Below are positions 1 to 43,269 of a stretch of DNA of 64,000 bases, piece after piece; within the stretch, counting starts at the first letter, position 1; every line of letters starts with the position of its first letter. The position numbers were made by a program, and so were the translations under genes. The notes under the pieces were generated by a model. It did no database searches. It was not told the origin of the DNA and saw only the letters and a list, made by a program, of their open reading frames with translations. The stretch is from Macrobrachium rosenbergii (lineage: Eukaryota; Arthropoda; Malacostraca; Decapoda; Palaemonidae), in assembly GCF_040412425.1 (NCBI RefSeq), contig NC_089749.1, positions 10,677,662-10,741,661 on the forward strand, given 5' to 3'.

Positions 1-32
1 AGTCATAGACCAGTGCAAAAACCTTCCGGCCC

Positions 33-74
<42 letters not shown>

Positions 75-172
75 GACATACGTCTAGGTAGGGTTTTTGT
101 CATATAAATCATAGACAAGTGCAAAACCTTCCTGCCTGTCTCTCTCTCTCTCTCTCTCTCTCTCCCTCTCAT
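1..172 (+). repeat. duplicated segment with (CT)n tails
   Basis: AGTCATAGACCAGTGCAAAA plus a (CT)n run at 1-70 recurs in diverged form at about 107-172 (AATCATAGACAAGTGCAAAA). The two are about 105 bp apart. Confidence 0.6.
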
Positions 173-330
173 AGCAAGCATGTGCATGCACATGGCAAAT
201 ATTTAACGAAAAAAAACCAGCCCTGAGAGGAAGAATGTAACTCCTCTTGTTAGCAACTTTTCCCCTTTCACAAAGACAAGCAAGAGTTGTCGAGATCAAA
301 TGAAGTTCCATCGTAATGGGGAACATTATG

Positions 331-361
331 CTTCTTCTTCTTCTTCTTCTTCTTCTTCTTC
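331..361 (+). repeat. (CTT)n microsatellite
   Basis: About ten CTT units. Confidence 0.9.
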
Positions 362-1089
362 GTTTATAATGGCAGACCCGACTGTATGACTTCTTTGTTT
401 TCTGTTGTCTTTTTTCCTTTTCCTCCTTTTCGTGGCGTTTATCTTCTTTCGATCCCGTTACGGTGGCGTTTTTTGTACTGCGTCCTCTCCTCTTCTTGTT
501 CATATTTCTGTTCTCCTCTTTCTGCTTCTCTGGGGACGTATCTAACGACGATTGTCTATCTTCCTTTCGTCATGTGCTATTCATTTTTATACCTTTCTCC
601 TTTTTGTGACATTCCAGTTCTCCTTCCTTTTCCGTGTCCCGGTATTAAAATGTGAATAGGTCATTCCAGACACGTGGAAATAGGGAGAGAGAGAGAGACA
701 AAGAAAGAGAAAAAGGTAATGATATTCAAACAGAATCGTCAGCAGCTCCCAATGTCCCAGGTAACTGTCAAAAAGAAAAAAAAGAGAAAAAGTTGAGTTC
801 ACTGAATTCGACGAATCAAATGAACCAGTTCTCTAATCAGATATTGTTGGAATTCAAATGACGAGGCAGCCCCTTCACCCCCACACCTCCCAAGGCTGAT
901 CAATGAGTTTAATGAAGCGGGTCGAGTTTGGCTGTACGAAAAATAAGAAAAAAATAAAGGAAATCGTTGATTGATTTTAAATTAGGTGTCTGGTTCCTTT
1001 TCTTCCTATCTTGAGAACTTGAATAGTGCTGTAAAACCGAGCTTGATGGCGCGTGCTACGCTGCGCTGGAACCCGGCGCTGCCTGTCGT

Positions 1090-1572
1090 GTTTCCTTTAC
1101 CCTCCCGATCCCCTACCTACCCCGCCCCCATCCAGGGCGGACAAACAGGTTCGCAGGAGGAGGGTGGATGTGTCATGTCTCCTCTACCTTCCCAATCCCC
1201 TACCTACGCTGCCCCCCTGGGGCGGACAGACAGGTTTGCAGGAGGAGGGTGGATGTGTCATGTCTCCCCTACCTTCCTGATCCCCTATCTACCGCTCCCC
1301 TATCCGGGGCGGACAAACAGGTTTGCAGGAGGAGGGTGGCTGTGTTATGACTTCCCCTCCCTCCTGATCCCTTACCTACCCCGCCCCCACCAGGGGCGGA
1401 CAAACAGGTTTGCAGGAGGATAGATGTGTCATGTCTCCCCTACCTTCCCGATCCCCTACCTACCCCGCCCCCACCAGGGGTGGGCACACAGGTTTGCAGG
1501 AGGAGGGTGGATGTGTCATGTCTCCCCTACCCTCCCGATCCCCTACCCACACCGCCCCCACCAGGGGCGGAC
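1090..1572 (+). repeat. minisatellite, period 84-87 bp
   Basis: The marker ATGTGTCATGTCTCC and its variants recur at 1168, 1253, 1340, 1424 and 1511, so about 5.7 copies. Each unit contains the near-palindrome CGCCCCCACCAGGGGCGG. Open reading frames across it are a by-product of the repeat and not supported as genes. Confidence 0.85.
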
Positions 1573-2003
1573 AAACAAGGAAGAACCACTCGGATTTAAT
1601 TATTATAGATAGATAGATAAAAGTTATTATTCGTCGAAAATGACTCCAGTTGAACCTGTCATTAATGATCAGTTGGTAATTAAACGGGGAGATTAATTCT
1701 GCTGTTTTTGCTTGTGAAGGTAACCTAAGGTTCCCATAAAATATTCCAGAGCTGATTGTCTGAATATATGACAATTGTGACCTCGTTTTTACTTGGAATA
1801 AATATCATATGTTTTGTTCTGCTACAGATGACAAATCACCGGAGGTCTTTATTCTATTGGGACCGAGCTTCAGCATGACTTATGTGTATGCTTAATTTTT
1901 GTTATTAAATTTCAACTGCAGAGGGCGTGAAATACGATATCAGTTTTGCTGGGTACGTCAGAATATTTAATGAGACTTGTCTGAAAGAGGGTCGCCTTCC
2001 CAA

Positions 2004-2004
2004 C

Positions 2005-2066
<62 letters not shown>
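2004..2066 (+). repeat. (ATT)n microsatellite
   Basis: About twenty-one ATT units. Confidence 0.95.
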
Positions 2067-2140
2067 GTTTACGTGTGAAATATTGTGGAGGGTTGAGCAG
2101 CAGACTTATGTGGATTTCATTAGATTTCGAGGTAAATCTT

Positions 2141-2545
2141 TTCAGTTTTCTGTGAAAGACAACTATTGTTCCGGCTTTGTCTGTCCGTCCTCACTTTATT
2201 CTGTCCTCACTTTTTTTCTCTTCGCCTCAGATCTTAAAAACTACTGAGGCCAGAGGGCTGCAAATTGGTATGTTGATCATCCACCCTCCAATCATAAAAC
2301 AACAAATTGCAGCCCTCTAGCCTTAGTAGTTTTTATTTTATTTAAGGTTGAAGTTACCCATAATCGTGCTTCTGGCAACGTTATAGGTTATGCCACCAGG
2401 GGGGCCGTGGTTAAAGTTTCATGGGCCGCGGCTCATGACACCGAGATCATCGAATGATAGATCTTTTTTCGGTGGCCTTGATTATACGCTGTAGCGGCCG
2501 TACAGAAAACTCGATTGCGCCAAAGAAACTTCGGCGCATTTGTTA
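2141..2545 (+). mobile_element. dispersed hairpin element, copy 1
   Basis: Shares blocks with 13371-13760 and 17298-17635: GGCTTTGTCTGTCCGTCC, CAGATCTTAAAAACTACT, the tract GTTAAAGTTTCATGGGCC, and an end GCGCC(G/A)AAGAAACTTCGGCGC. The middle folds on itself: CTACTGAGGCCAGAGGGCTG at 2241-2260 pairs with the complement of CAGCCCTCTAGCCTTAGTAG near 2311-2330. No coding capacity. Probably a non-autonomous element; class unknown. Confidence 0.65.
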
Positions 2546-2743
2546 ATTGTTTACTTACTGTGTTTACTCCCTTATGACTTCTAAGTTCGCAAATCTTCAA
2601 AGAGGTCGATCTCTGTACTCCTTTAATTAATAAAAAAATACGTAAGTGGTAATAAAAAAATACGTAAGTGGTAGATTATGTCCTCATAATTGATTATGTT
2701 ATTCTTGATGTAGTTATCGAAAAATGATTTAACGTCAGTGACT

Positions 2744-2801
<58 letters not shown>
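2744..2801 (+). repeat. (GA)n microsatellite
   Basis: Uninterrupted AG/GA run; a second one lies at 2919-2985 in a duplicated context (GAATGACGAGAAACGAGATTT, compare GAATGAGGAGAAATAAGATTT). Confidence 0.95.
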
Positions 2802-2803
<2 letters not shown>

Positions 2804-2914
2804 GTTTGATTTGAATGACGAGAAACGAGATTTTTCAGCAAAAAAGCAAGACTGAGAGTTTGGGGTATCGTATGAGAGAGAGAGAGAGAGAGAGACCTAC
2901 CTTACAGACTTTAC

Positions 2915-2918
<4 letters not shown>

Positions 2919-2985
<67 letters not shown>
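2919..2985 (+). repeat. (GA)n microsatellite
   Basis: Second GA array of the local duplication described at 2744-2801. Confidence 0.95.
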
Positions 2986-2986
<1 letters not shown>

Positions 2987-3149
2987 ATTTTATTTGAATG
3001 AGGAGAAATAAGATTTTTCTGTCAGGTAAAGATTCATAATTATGTTCGGATCGGATCCTAATAAATGTATAGATTACAAAATTATGCTAAAACCATTTTA
3101 TGTATAGGTATGTATTATTTAATATTGTGTATATTTACGCACATATAAA

Positions 3150-3505
3150 TATAACAACAGCAAGCATAGTAAAAAAATATAGATATAGCAACAGCAAGCA
3201 TAATAAAAAATATAAATATAGAAGCAAGCATAATAAAAAGTATAAATATCGCAACAGCTAGTATAGTAAAAAGTATAAATATCGCAGCAGCAAGTATAAT
3301 GAAAAGCATAAATATCGCAACAGCAAGTACAATAAAAAGTATAAATATCGCAACAGCTAGTATAATAAAAAGTATAAATATCACAACAGCAAGTCTAATA
3401 AAAAGTATAAATATCGAAACCTCAAGCATAATTAAAAAAATTATAAATATAGCAGCCGCACGTATAATAAGTATAAATATCGCAACGGCAAGTATAATAA
3501 GAAAG
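3150..3505 (+). repeat. 33-bp AT-rich minisatellite
   Basis: Unit AGCAAGTATAATAAAAAGTA then TAAATATCGCAAC, about eleven diverged copies. The repeat period is a multiple of three, which explains the open frames through it on both strands. Confidence 0.85.
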
Positions 3506-3755
3506 TCTAAAGAGAGAAAGAGTGGATGTTTATTAATACACACCCCAGCTGCCTCCCAAGTTTGTCCACCCGGCATTTCGGGGAGTTTTTTAATTCCCCG
3601 ACTTCTGCTGTCAGCGTCGCTTCCGAAAGTTTTTCTTGGGGCGCCGTTGCTTGATGGCGGTTCCGAGGGGATTATGAGAATAACTAAGTGCTTTTCTTCC
3701 TTCCTTCCTCTCTCTCTCTCCTTCTTCAACTCGATCTTGATATGGTTTCTGCAAG

Positions 3756-3757
<2 letters not shown>

Positions 3758-3806
<49 letters not shown>

Positions 3807-3831
3807 AACTCAGATCTTGATATAATTTTCA

Positions 3832-3887
<56 letters not shown>
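3758..3887 (+). repeat. two (CT)n arrays
   Basis: CT runs at 3758-3803 and 3836-3887 separated by TTCAACTCAGATCTTGATAT. The same spacer motif (TTCAACTCGATCTTGATATG) occurs just upstream at 3724, so CT array plus spacer is a duplicated unit continuing to about 4060. Confidence 0.85.
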
Positions 3888-3890
<3 letters not shown>

Positions 3891-4165
3891 TAACTTGATT
3901 CCTTTATAATTTTTTCAGAGTCTTTCAAGTCTCTCTCTCTCTCTCTCTTTAACCTGATCTTGCTCTAATTTTCTCTGATCTTGTCTCTGCCTCTCTGTCT
4001 CTGTCTCTCCTTCTTTAACCTACCTTTATAATTTCCACCTCTCTCTCTCTCTCTCTCTCTACAACATCTGAGAAAGACCAACACTGAACTTCGGATGATA
4101 ACCTTTACAGCAAGAATAGTTCGCACCACTAACCTCTGCTTCATCATCTTCTTCTTCTTCCGCAG

Positions 4166-33391
<29,226 letters not shown>

Positions 33392-33876
33392 GACTACTAC
33401 TAACCATTGCTGCTATTACCACGTTTTATTACTACTACCAATTCCAAGGCTTTGAAAGTGTTTTAGCTTTTGCAAACTCATAGGATGTCCCCGGATGGAC
33501 AGGCAAAGCGACACTGTCGGTCGACAAAAAAAAACAAGAAATTTTAAAATTTGTTCATCATCAAAGCTTCGAAACGATATTTATATTTTTTTTCGAAAAT
33601 CTTATTCTCCAAATTGTGAGGGGAAAATCGTGTTTTAAATCTAGACAGTTGACTTGATATTCCAATATTATTCCAGTTCAAAAACTCGAGTTGAAAATAG
33701 CCGATGTAAATTCAGAACTGATCACTTCAGAATGTGTCAATGTTCAACAGGTTATTAGAGGATTTTCTCATTTTCTCTCACTGTCTCTGTCTCTCACTCT
33801 CTCTCGTCGTTGTCTTCTCAGAAAGACGTGAGAAGTATTGCCTATTTATTGTTAGATTTCTCGATTATCTCTCAAA

Positions 33877-33908
<32 letters not shown>

Positions 33909-34244
33909 ACATGTCAGTGCTCATAGCAATATCGTAGTCAAGTTTGTTACAGCTTATCGGGAACAATACATACTAGATTAGCTCTTTTTTAAGTGAAGTG
34001 TTCTTTGTACCGTAGTTAAGAGGTAATTATTTTTTTGACTGCCTGCAGTAGCTACTCAACACTACTCGTAATTGAACCTTGAGAAGTTTCGAAGGAAAAA
34101 AAAAAAAAAAAAAGGAAGTTTCTTACCATCCCGATTTTCCTTTTTGGGGGGAACCATGCAGACATTTTTTTAGATACGAGAGAAGAAGTAAATGTAGGTG
34201 TTACAAGCTAAGGGTTTTTCTATTTCTGGCTTTTATTCATGTCG

Positions 34245-34293
<49 letters not shown>

Positions 34294-35315
34294 ATTCTAC
34301 CATTTAGCATGGATTTTGTGCTTTTATATAGTTTGTACCAGGATGCTTTTTATGACTAGTGAAGATGACTTTAAAAAAAAGAAAGACAATCCTGAGGGTA
34401 TATTGTTGCATTGCAAAGAAGCAGCCTGTCACTTATCTTCCAAGAGTAGCTGAGGAGATCGGCCGGAAATCTCGGGAGGAAACTTTGGGTAGGACGCAGT
34501 CTCTCTCCCTGGTGTCTTCCCCCCTCGTCTTAGAAGCTGTTGAATGGTGTATACTGCAATCAAAATTTCTTGAGTGGCCTGTGTGGTTCACGCCAAGGGG
34601 GTAGAGTCACTAAAGCAGAGTTGGGGGGGAAAAAAAAGAGCACTCTTTTATTTTTCATGTACATAAGACATTACCTGGGATACTGCCAGTTGGTCATGAT
34701 ATAGGACATTTAAGAAAAAAAAAAAAAGAGTTCGCAATATTTCAAGTGGAAAAATAGCTCTTCGCCGTTGTTTTAAGATTTCCTACTGACATTCTGAACA
34801 GGAATAATGACAAGGCTTCCATATGATTTTTTTTTTTTTTACAGTTAGGTGAATTTAATCACTTTTTTTTTTTTTCCAAGATGGAGTCCACTCTCGCATT
34901 GGTTCAAGCCAAGAGTACAGGTTTTTCGCAAGCGAGAGGAACTAAAAAGAATCTTAGTGCTGTCATACCGTCATGTTAAGCTAGATTTAGAAGTAGGTAT
35001 TTCCCCAGTAATTACTCTGAAGGCAGTAAAACGCTAGGCTGTACAGTAAATTCATGACATACTGCAAGATTATGCAACAGACATTGCTTTGCCACCAGAA
35101 AGTTTCTTTGGTAATATTATAAAGCTCGGAATGTTGTAGAGAGGAAATAATTTTATTAATTTTGATTATGAGAATTTTGAAGTTGGCTGCCAATTTTGTT
35201 TTTATGAAGGAAATTTTTACATTCTCCAATTTTTTATGAGTTCGACATTGTTATTCATAACAGTTGTAAATGGGATTTTTAATTTCAACCAGTTCTCAAT
35301 TGTATATCCATATTT

Positions 35316-35447
<132 letters not shown>

Positions 35448-36004
35448 CTTTATTTGATTAGATAGTATTTCCTCTGAGAGCAAGCAAGGAGAGAAAAGGT
35501 ACCTCCAACCTGATATTAAAAAAAGAATTTTTATTCTGATTGAGAATAACTGAGTCACATTGGGGAGCGTTCTGTGAATGACCAAGCAGACGTATATTCA
35601 AAAAAATTCATCAGATTTTGTGAATGAATTTAAACCGGCATTGAATACTCCTGGAGGCAACCATTAAAAGAAAACTAAAAAAAAAAAGGACTCGAGGCAT
35701 CTAACAACCCACAATTGCAGTATTAGTTCTTGATAGGTTAGGTTCATAAAAAAAATCTATTTAGTACCATAGGCGTTTATAGTTTTTACATTACCGCTAT
35801 ATTTTCCTATGGATGTTGTTATATGATGAATAGTTTATTAGGTGGGTTTCTGATCGAGGACAATTGCAGCTGATGAACGTCTTCATCGCTAAAGATTTCC
35901 TTTTTTTCTTTTTCATAGGTACATTTGGGTTTGCAGTTTTGTACCCGTAGTTATTAAGGCGAATAATTCCATTCCTTCCTCATCTTGCTTCGTACCGAAT
36001 GATG

Positions 36005-36125
36005 GATTTGGATCCAAGAGGAAACATATCCACAAGAGAGTGTACATTAAATCTGGATCCAAAAGGAAAAATACATGTACAAGAGGGTGCACGTTAATTT
36101 TGGATCCAAAAAAACAATACATTTA
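36005..36125 (+). repeat. 46-bp tandem repeat, about 2.5 copies
   Basis: TTGGATCCAAAAGGAAAAAT, CATGTACAAGAGGGTGCACG and TTAA-type units; GGATCC at 36010, 36055 and 36102. Confidence 0.7.
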
Positions 36126-37204
36126 TAAGAAAGGAATACTGTATCACGAAAGTGTATATTGAGGAAAAGAAGCAGTTCGCTCTTGAAGGAAAATGGGACC
36201 TGTATTTAACAAAATGGAATGTAAACGTTTGATTTAAGACTGTGGAATTTTATACCAAGTCCATCTCTGGGGCTTGAATATAGTTTCCTGGTCAAATACA
36301 GCAAAGCATTGCTGCGCGTGAGCACTGCGCACATTACTCAATGAATCAAAGTCTACGATTTATCTCCAGCAGTTGTGGATGGAGGAAAGAAGCATTTAAT
36401 TCCCTTTCTTACCAGACACAAGAGCAATGACTTCAGAAGCGCCCGTCAATAAGTGCGTGGAAACAGAAAGAGATCTCGTAATCAAAACGCTCTCACCAGG
36501 TTGAATGGGGTCACTTTCGTAAGGCCCTGTAGAAGCCTAAACGGTCAAAGGATATGTTTATTGAAAGTAGCCTCATCTTTAAAAGTGTAATACTGTAGTC
36601 ATGTTAGAAGCTGTAGGTTAAGAGGAAGGCATTTTATATAGTCAACGCACAATACTTCCAACGTTAAGTATATCAGAGGTGGACTCTTAAATATATCACC
36701 ATCCCAGAAAAAAAAAAAAGGCATTTCAATGAAAGCAAGATGAGCCACGGAATCGACGACGAGACGTAGAGGCCATTTCCTTAGCATTTTTTAGTCAGGG
36801 AAAAGTAGGTGACTTAGGTAGTAATCTCACAACGTCATTTTTTCCATATTGTAAGGCATTGTAAGACATTTTCTGAATGACTTTCATAACTGTTCATCAT
36901 AGGTATTTCAATGTAGTCGGGAATTATATAAAACAATTTTTTTTTTGAGAGGACTATTTTTTATCGCGAAGCGTATTACATAGGTTTGTATTTTGTGAAT
37001 TTCGTTGTGTACTGTATTTCTCGCAGTTAAGAACTTTCTAGCTATGGCGTAGAGGAGGTCCCCGTTTCATTTTGGGTGTGCAAATGAGGGGCAATGGCTG
37101 AGGACTTTGTCGAAGAAGAAAATGACACTAAATTGGGAAAAATTATAATTTTGGAAAATTTTTGAACTGTCATTACTTTTGAATAAAATATGACATTGTG
37201 CATA

Positions 37205-37305
<101 letters not shown>

Positions 37306-38079
37306 ATTTATGTAGAATGCACTTCAGTGAGTGAAATAAAATACTCATGCAAATTTTCAATCATTCTACTATTAAAACTTTACATTTGAGGTTAATAATA
37401 ACGTGGTCTGTAATTCATATCCTGTTCCTGAGGAATTCGAAGTTAATTCTGTTTAAAAAAAAAATTAAAGAGCCTGAACCATAGGGATACAAGATCCCGT
37501 AGAAGCCAAAGAAGGTCCCCCTTGAAGCCAAGGAAGGTCGGCCCCCTTGTAGGAGTGTTGTTCGAAATTCGTCTTTTCTCTCTCATTTTTCTTCATTCCT
37601 GTCATCTTTGATGGAAATACATTTAACGATACTCATTCGAATCAGTCTTCGCCTTTCCAGGTCATTTTTTTGTGCTCTTTTGGAAATTCGTCACATTTCA
37701 AGAGAGGAAAGTAATCCCCATTTCCGCTTTTTTCTTCTTCATCTTCTTCTTCTTCTTCTTCTTCTTCTTCTTCTTCTTCTCGGCTAGAGAGAGAAATTCG
37801 TTCAAACAAGCAGCCGTTTCTGTTGCGCTTTTCTTTTCGGTTTTCAAAATACAGGTGCTTTTTAAAACCCTCGTGATGATGGCTGCTGCTGCCGCTGCTG
37901 CTGTTCGTACCAGTGGGAAGAGATTTTTAACTTTAAAAAAAATGGAAGAAAATCTACAAAAAAAAAAAAATAATAAATAAATACTACGGTAATTTTTAAG
38001 TGGGGTTGTTTGAGGCGTGGGAAGTGCTTATTCTTTTTTTCTTGCCAAAACTGCCAGATTTTTTGGAGGACTAATCCTT

Positions 38080-38540
38080 GGGAATAAAATGGGAAAAGTT
38101 TGTGGGAGATTAAACCTTTACTGAATAGAAAGGCTTATGGGAGATGGGCCCTTAGTATTTGATTAGGTACATGGGAGACTTACAATGGTTAGGTAGGTGT
38201 ATGGGAAACTTATCCATATTGAGAGGGAGACTCATGGTAGACCTCTTCGCGTCAAATGGGAAGGTGTACGGGAGAATTTCACGTAACGAATTGGGAGCCA
38301 TATGGACTAGTAGCCAGTTATCTGTAAAAAGGCTCATGGGAGACTCGGAAGAGTCTGCCCCATGGAAAACTGAAATTGTGGGAGACTAACCCAACGGTTA
38401 CTGCGAAGGCTTTGGAAGAATTGGATAATTAAATAGCAAGACTTAGGAAGACTGTCCCATTGCTGATTGGAAAGGGGGTATGGGAGACCTTGAAATGGCA
38501 AACAGAAAGGCTTTTGTGGGAGACAGACTTACTGGGAAAC
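38080..38540 (+). repeat. degenerate minisatellite with ATGGGAGACT motif
   Basis: AAAGGCTTATGGGAGA, GTACATGGGAGACTTA, CTCATGGGAGACTC, GTATGGGAGACCTT and similar recur every 35-60 bp with strong divergence. Confidence 0.55.
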
Positions 38541-38960
38541 TGTGGAGGTGTGAAACAGTTGAACAACCGTCCATACCGCTGAGAATAAATAACCTGTTTG
38601 TTTATCTCCATTACCTGGAGACTTCTCGAAGCTTTAAAGGAGATTTTATTCATGTTTCTTGTTTACATAGAACTCAAATTTAAAAATAAAATACACGTAT
38701 AACTTTAAAAAAAAAATAATACAAGTGTTCTTTGAAAGTGATCAGCGCAATTGTAAAAGAGGCAAAAATAAATTTAAAAAAACAAGTATTGAAGTAATTT
38801 CGAAGCTGACGCTTTTGTGTTTCTGGAGTCAAAGGAAAAAAGAAACATGGCTTATCGTCAACTATACTTTGTTTTCATTCATCAATAATTCTCTTTTTGA
38901 TTCTAGTTCCACATCGTTCCAGAATCGTACTATAGTGTTAAGGCCGATTATTCTCTTTCC

Positions 38961-39046
38961 TCCTCCTCCTCCCCCTCCAACTCCTCCAACTCCTCCTCCT
39001 CCTCCTCCTCCTCCTCCTCCCCTCCTCCTCCTCCTCCTCCTCCTCC
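38961..39046 (+). repeat. (CCT)n array
   Basis: CCT run with a few AACTCCT interruptions. Confidence 0.9.
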
Positions 39047-40062
39047 AAGTCACTGACACAAGAGGTCGAAAAGTTTACCACTCCCTATTTCCTTGTCATG
39101 TACGATACTTCATTTGTGGGTGTTTTTTGAAATCATTGTTGGTGATGTATACATGGGTGGGGGTGTTATTGGTACATCTAAGAAGGAAATAATAATATTT
39201 CAAGTGTTCATAGTGTACTCTCGGTGTTGTACATTGTTTTAAATAAAGAAATCTAGTTACTTGTTTGTGTTTGTTCATCTGTTCCTCTTTGCGCGTTACT
39301 ATACTCTTATGTTTATTTTTTGTGTGTTTTTTTTTTTTTTTTTGGTTCGGACGGTGAATTGGCGCTACTGATATTTGACTAATGGGTGATAAGCATTAAA
39401 AGCTTCTTCCATTTACGATTAGTTTCTAGGATATCGGTTGCGGATATTTACTGTCAGCTAAAAAAAAAAAAAAAAAAAAAAAGTTTCAATGCTACACTCC
39501 ATGCAACAGTCACCGTTTACCAAGTCTGCAGGTAAGTGGTTCTAACTTCCTGTCAATTTTATAGTTTGCTTTATTTTTTATAATTTTTCCACCATGCTTC
39601 AGATCTATTGACGCCGTGAATTTATGGTTATGATATTCATTATTACAATCGTTAATATCCGGTTGCTTCTTAGATACATGAAATTCAATTATACTTTTCC
39701 CATGTAATGTTATAGACAGGGAATTTAAACCCAATAATTGTATTCCAGTAGACCTCCTTTACTCAGAATATGAAAAAAAATTACTGGCACAACCCTATAT
39801 TAGTTTATTTTTGTATTATATAAAGATTTCTGTTAGATAGAGCTAAAGCTTTGGCAGCGTCGAAAAATGGCAACTCGGAGATATTTAGCTAAAGAAAAAG
39901 CTTTTTTGATTCATTCCAGCAGATTTTATTGGCGGTAAAATCATAGAGAGGTTTCCCTTGAGTAAAGGCCTCTTAGACTGCAAGTCTTTAAAAGACTGAG
40001 TAATTCATGGAAATGAGACGTGGAGTGAAAGAATCATTAGCATGAACATCTTCAGGGTAAAC

Positions 40063-40487
<425 letters not shown>

Positions 40488-40904
40488 GGTTCAACCGTTG
40501 ACCTTCTGACCCCGTGACCTAGACAAAGGACGAAGCATCCTGTTCGATCATTTGAGGCAGATGTAGAACAGCTAAGGGAGGTTGTTCCACAGGCATAAAA
40601 GTACCAAGTGTCTTATCTCTAAAATATCACGTGATATTGAGAAACGGCTTGAGGGAAACATTCGGTGGAGCAGATGTCGACGTCAATATTAAACTGAATC
40701 GTCTGCGTTACAGAATCTAATCAAAAGAAATTGACACATCTATTTTACTGGATAATTATTCCTTATTTACAGTACAGATGTTTCTGGAATGTGATGTGAT
40801 GAAAACTATGTGGCGAGGAGTCATTACACTGATTTTCGATTTTAGACATGTACTTTGGAGGAAGGAGGAAGCTGGATGCTGTAATAATTTTCATTATCTT
40901 GCAT

Positions 40905-41155
40905 TAGATTTAATAAAGGCAATGTTTTCAGATATATAAAACACCTTTAGGTTACATTATCAGCTTGCAGTAGTTTTAGTAAAGGTAATGTTCACAGATA
41001 TAAAAAACACCTTTAGGTTATCAGCTTGAAGTAGTTTTAATAAAGGGAATGTACTCAGTTATATAAAACGCCATTAGGCTACCAGCTTGCAGTAGTTTTT
41101 ATAAAGGTAGTGTACCCAGATATAAAAAAACACATTTAGGTTATCAGCTTGAAGT
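40905..41155 (+). repeat. 61-66 bp tandem repeat, about 4 copies
   Basis: Units of CAGATATAAAAAACACCTTT, AGGTTATCAGCTTGAAGTAG and TTTTAATAAAGGTAATGT; the ACACC position recurs at 40941, 41007, 41068 and about 41130. Confidence 0.8.
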
Positions 41156-42291
41156 CCGCCTCATACTCACTATGATGTCTGAAATGCCGAATATTTTGAG
41201 ATTAAAAGTTTGTATACTGGCAAGTTCCTTATGTAGTTTAAATAACTTTATTTTTTTTAAATCCTGAACTGTTCAAGAAATTTCGTTGAGCAAAGACTCT
41301 TCTACTTTAGGAAATAATTTGCAAGTTGTCTTCCAACTCTCAGAGCATTATCGAAAAGCTTCCCTGTGGATCAAGGAAACATTATTTTAAATTTTGGCAT
41401 TCGCCCTTATTGTTTCTGAAAGTTCCCACAAGTCTTGGAAATCCAGAAGCTTATGTACCCAAACTGCTTCAATTTTAATGAAAAAACTTTCATCTATTAA
41501 TGCTATACAAGTTGATATCCCGTAACTTTCCCTGATTAGAAACATTTTTAAAAGACAACAGCTGAGAATCACTGTTTCAAGCAAGTGAAATACAAACTAC
41601 TAAAGGGTGGCCTATTTTTCATATGCTGATATCGAGATGAAACTTACTGAAGTGAGCAGTCCGTTCTCTATGACCGTCGAAGGTGGGATTTTTGTCTTAC
41701 TGTGCAACAACAAACAAACCGCGGTTGTATTACTGAAATGCATCAAACACAAAACAAATCCGGATGGAAGGAGAATCTGAAATTCGATCGAACCGGTGAA
41801 AGATGACTCCAGTTACGGTAATAAAGGTAGGATAACGGATATTCCTCGCTTTCTCGATAATGATTCGTGTAAAGTATATAACTTTTGACGCTTATCTTCT
41901 TGTTAAAATAACCCAGGACTTACGACAATGAGAAATAGGTTAGATTTCACTAGGACTGAGTAATTTCTATCGACGATGTTGTTCGTTTTCGTATGATCCT
42001 GCCCCGGGGTTAGGACCAGGCGCCCTATACTAGGTTAGGTTAGGTCTGATTATGTTAGGTCACAATCATATTTGATTAAGTTTGTAGTGCCTTAGGTTAG
42101 GTTTTGTTGGGCGGGGGGCTGCTGGGAGCTAAGCTCCACCGGCCAGGTAACGACCCGGTGCCCTAAGTTAAATGAGGTTACATACATCGTTGTATATCAC
42201 TCGTTTTGTCATAAATGTCATATCCCTTTGTCATATTTACCAATAGTGCAGAGACATTCTGAGAGTTATACGGCACACTCCGTATTGATTG

Positions 42292-42540
42292 TCAAATCCA
42301 CATTATCATAACAACCAGAGGATAAGAAAGTCTAGCATTTTTCTTGAAAGACTTGATATTTTTAGTCCTCATGATTGTAAGTGGGAGGTTATTGAGCAAT
42401 GCTGGTGCTACAAGTTTTAAGGCTCTACAACCAACATCTGAAGTGCATCTTGGCTCAGATAACTTGAAACCATCTGTAGCTAATCTTGTGTTGACATGGG
42501 AGAGGGTGCTAAAACAAAGGAGATTGGGAAACTGAAACAA
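42292..42540 (-). pseudogene. LINE reverse-transcriptase C-terminal fragment
   Basis: The minus-strand frame reads SEPRCTSDVGCRALKLVAPA, LLNNLPLTIMRTKN and IKSFKKNARLSYP. The arrangement G-x-RA-x-x-x-x-AP-x-LxNxLP-x-x-I...FKK is the usual end of non-LTR retrotransposon ORF2. It lacks all catalytic parts. Confidence 0.6.
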
Positions 42541-42777
42541 AAAGCAATAACTTTTAACGCCTGTGATGAATAGGATGATGATGTTGATGCGTAAATTGAT
42601 TATTGTGGTTATGACAAATTTTCAGGTCTGACAGAGCGCCTTCAGCGGATAAGGACTGGAGGAAAAAAAGAAAAAAAGACAGACTCTAAACCCTGTATCT
42701 GTATAAGTTTTCCTGTAATAATGACATAATGATATACATTTTCACGGACCACTGATCTCTCACGTCTGTTATTTACA

Positions 42778-42779
<2 letters not shown>

Positions 42780-42862
<83 letters not shown>
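42780..42862 (+). repeat. (CT)n microsatellite
   Basis: About 41 CT units. Confidence 0.95.
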
Positions 42863-42864
<2 letters not shown>

Positions 42865-43269
42865 GTTCTGAGATGCTTAGGGAAGGAGAAATATAAAGTA
42901 ATTGGTCATTTGTATAGGCTTGGATGCATTTCTGCTTATTCATATACATGCGGATATTGATGCCTACGAAACCCAAATCGATCGCCATCGTACAAAACAC
43001 CTCAAAATGAAGACATACAAATGCCAAGCAAAAATTCATTAACAAGAATCCACTTAAGGCTTGGATGAAAACATGGTGAAATTGCTGTTATTAACGATGC
43101 CTACCAAGTAGTCCTTCTCCACTTCACACCTGCTCATGATTGTTTCCAAAGAAATCAGTCTGACTCATGTAATTTATTTAATGGATCTGAAGGAGGCTAA
43201 ATTTTCTTTGCGAAAGACACCAGGTAATAAGGTAATAAATTGCTTGAAAAGGTTTTGTTTAGTTTTTCA

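Larger units (their letters stand above)
1..4165. other. non-coding left flank, presumably ITIH-like intron
   Basis: No exon matching the missing N-terminal VIT domain was found on either strand. The stretch holds a duplicated CT-array segment (1-172), minisatellites, (ATT)n and (GA)n arrays and one copy of a dispersed hairpin element. It may all be intron of the ITIH-like gene. Confidence 0.6.

Noticed and set aside
986..1616. Proline-rich open frames over the 85-bp minisatellite
   Set aside because: Several overlapping frames are open on both strands; the region is a GC-rich tandem repeat and no splice or promoter signal supports translation.
2141..2545. tRNA or structured ncRNA from the hairpin element
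   Set aside because: No cloverleaf, A/B box pair or CCA end was found; the hairpins recur with the dispersed element and are better explained as part of it.
1..4165. Missing ITIH N-terminal exon in the left flank
   Set aside because: No frame with VIT N-terminal features or a signal peptide with proper splice sites could be found; most of the stretch is repeat.
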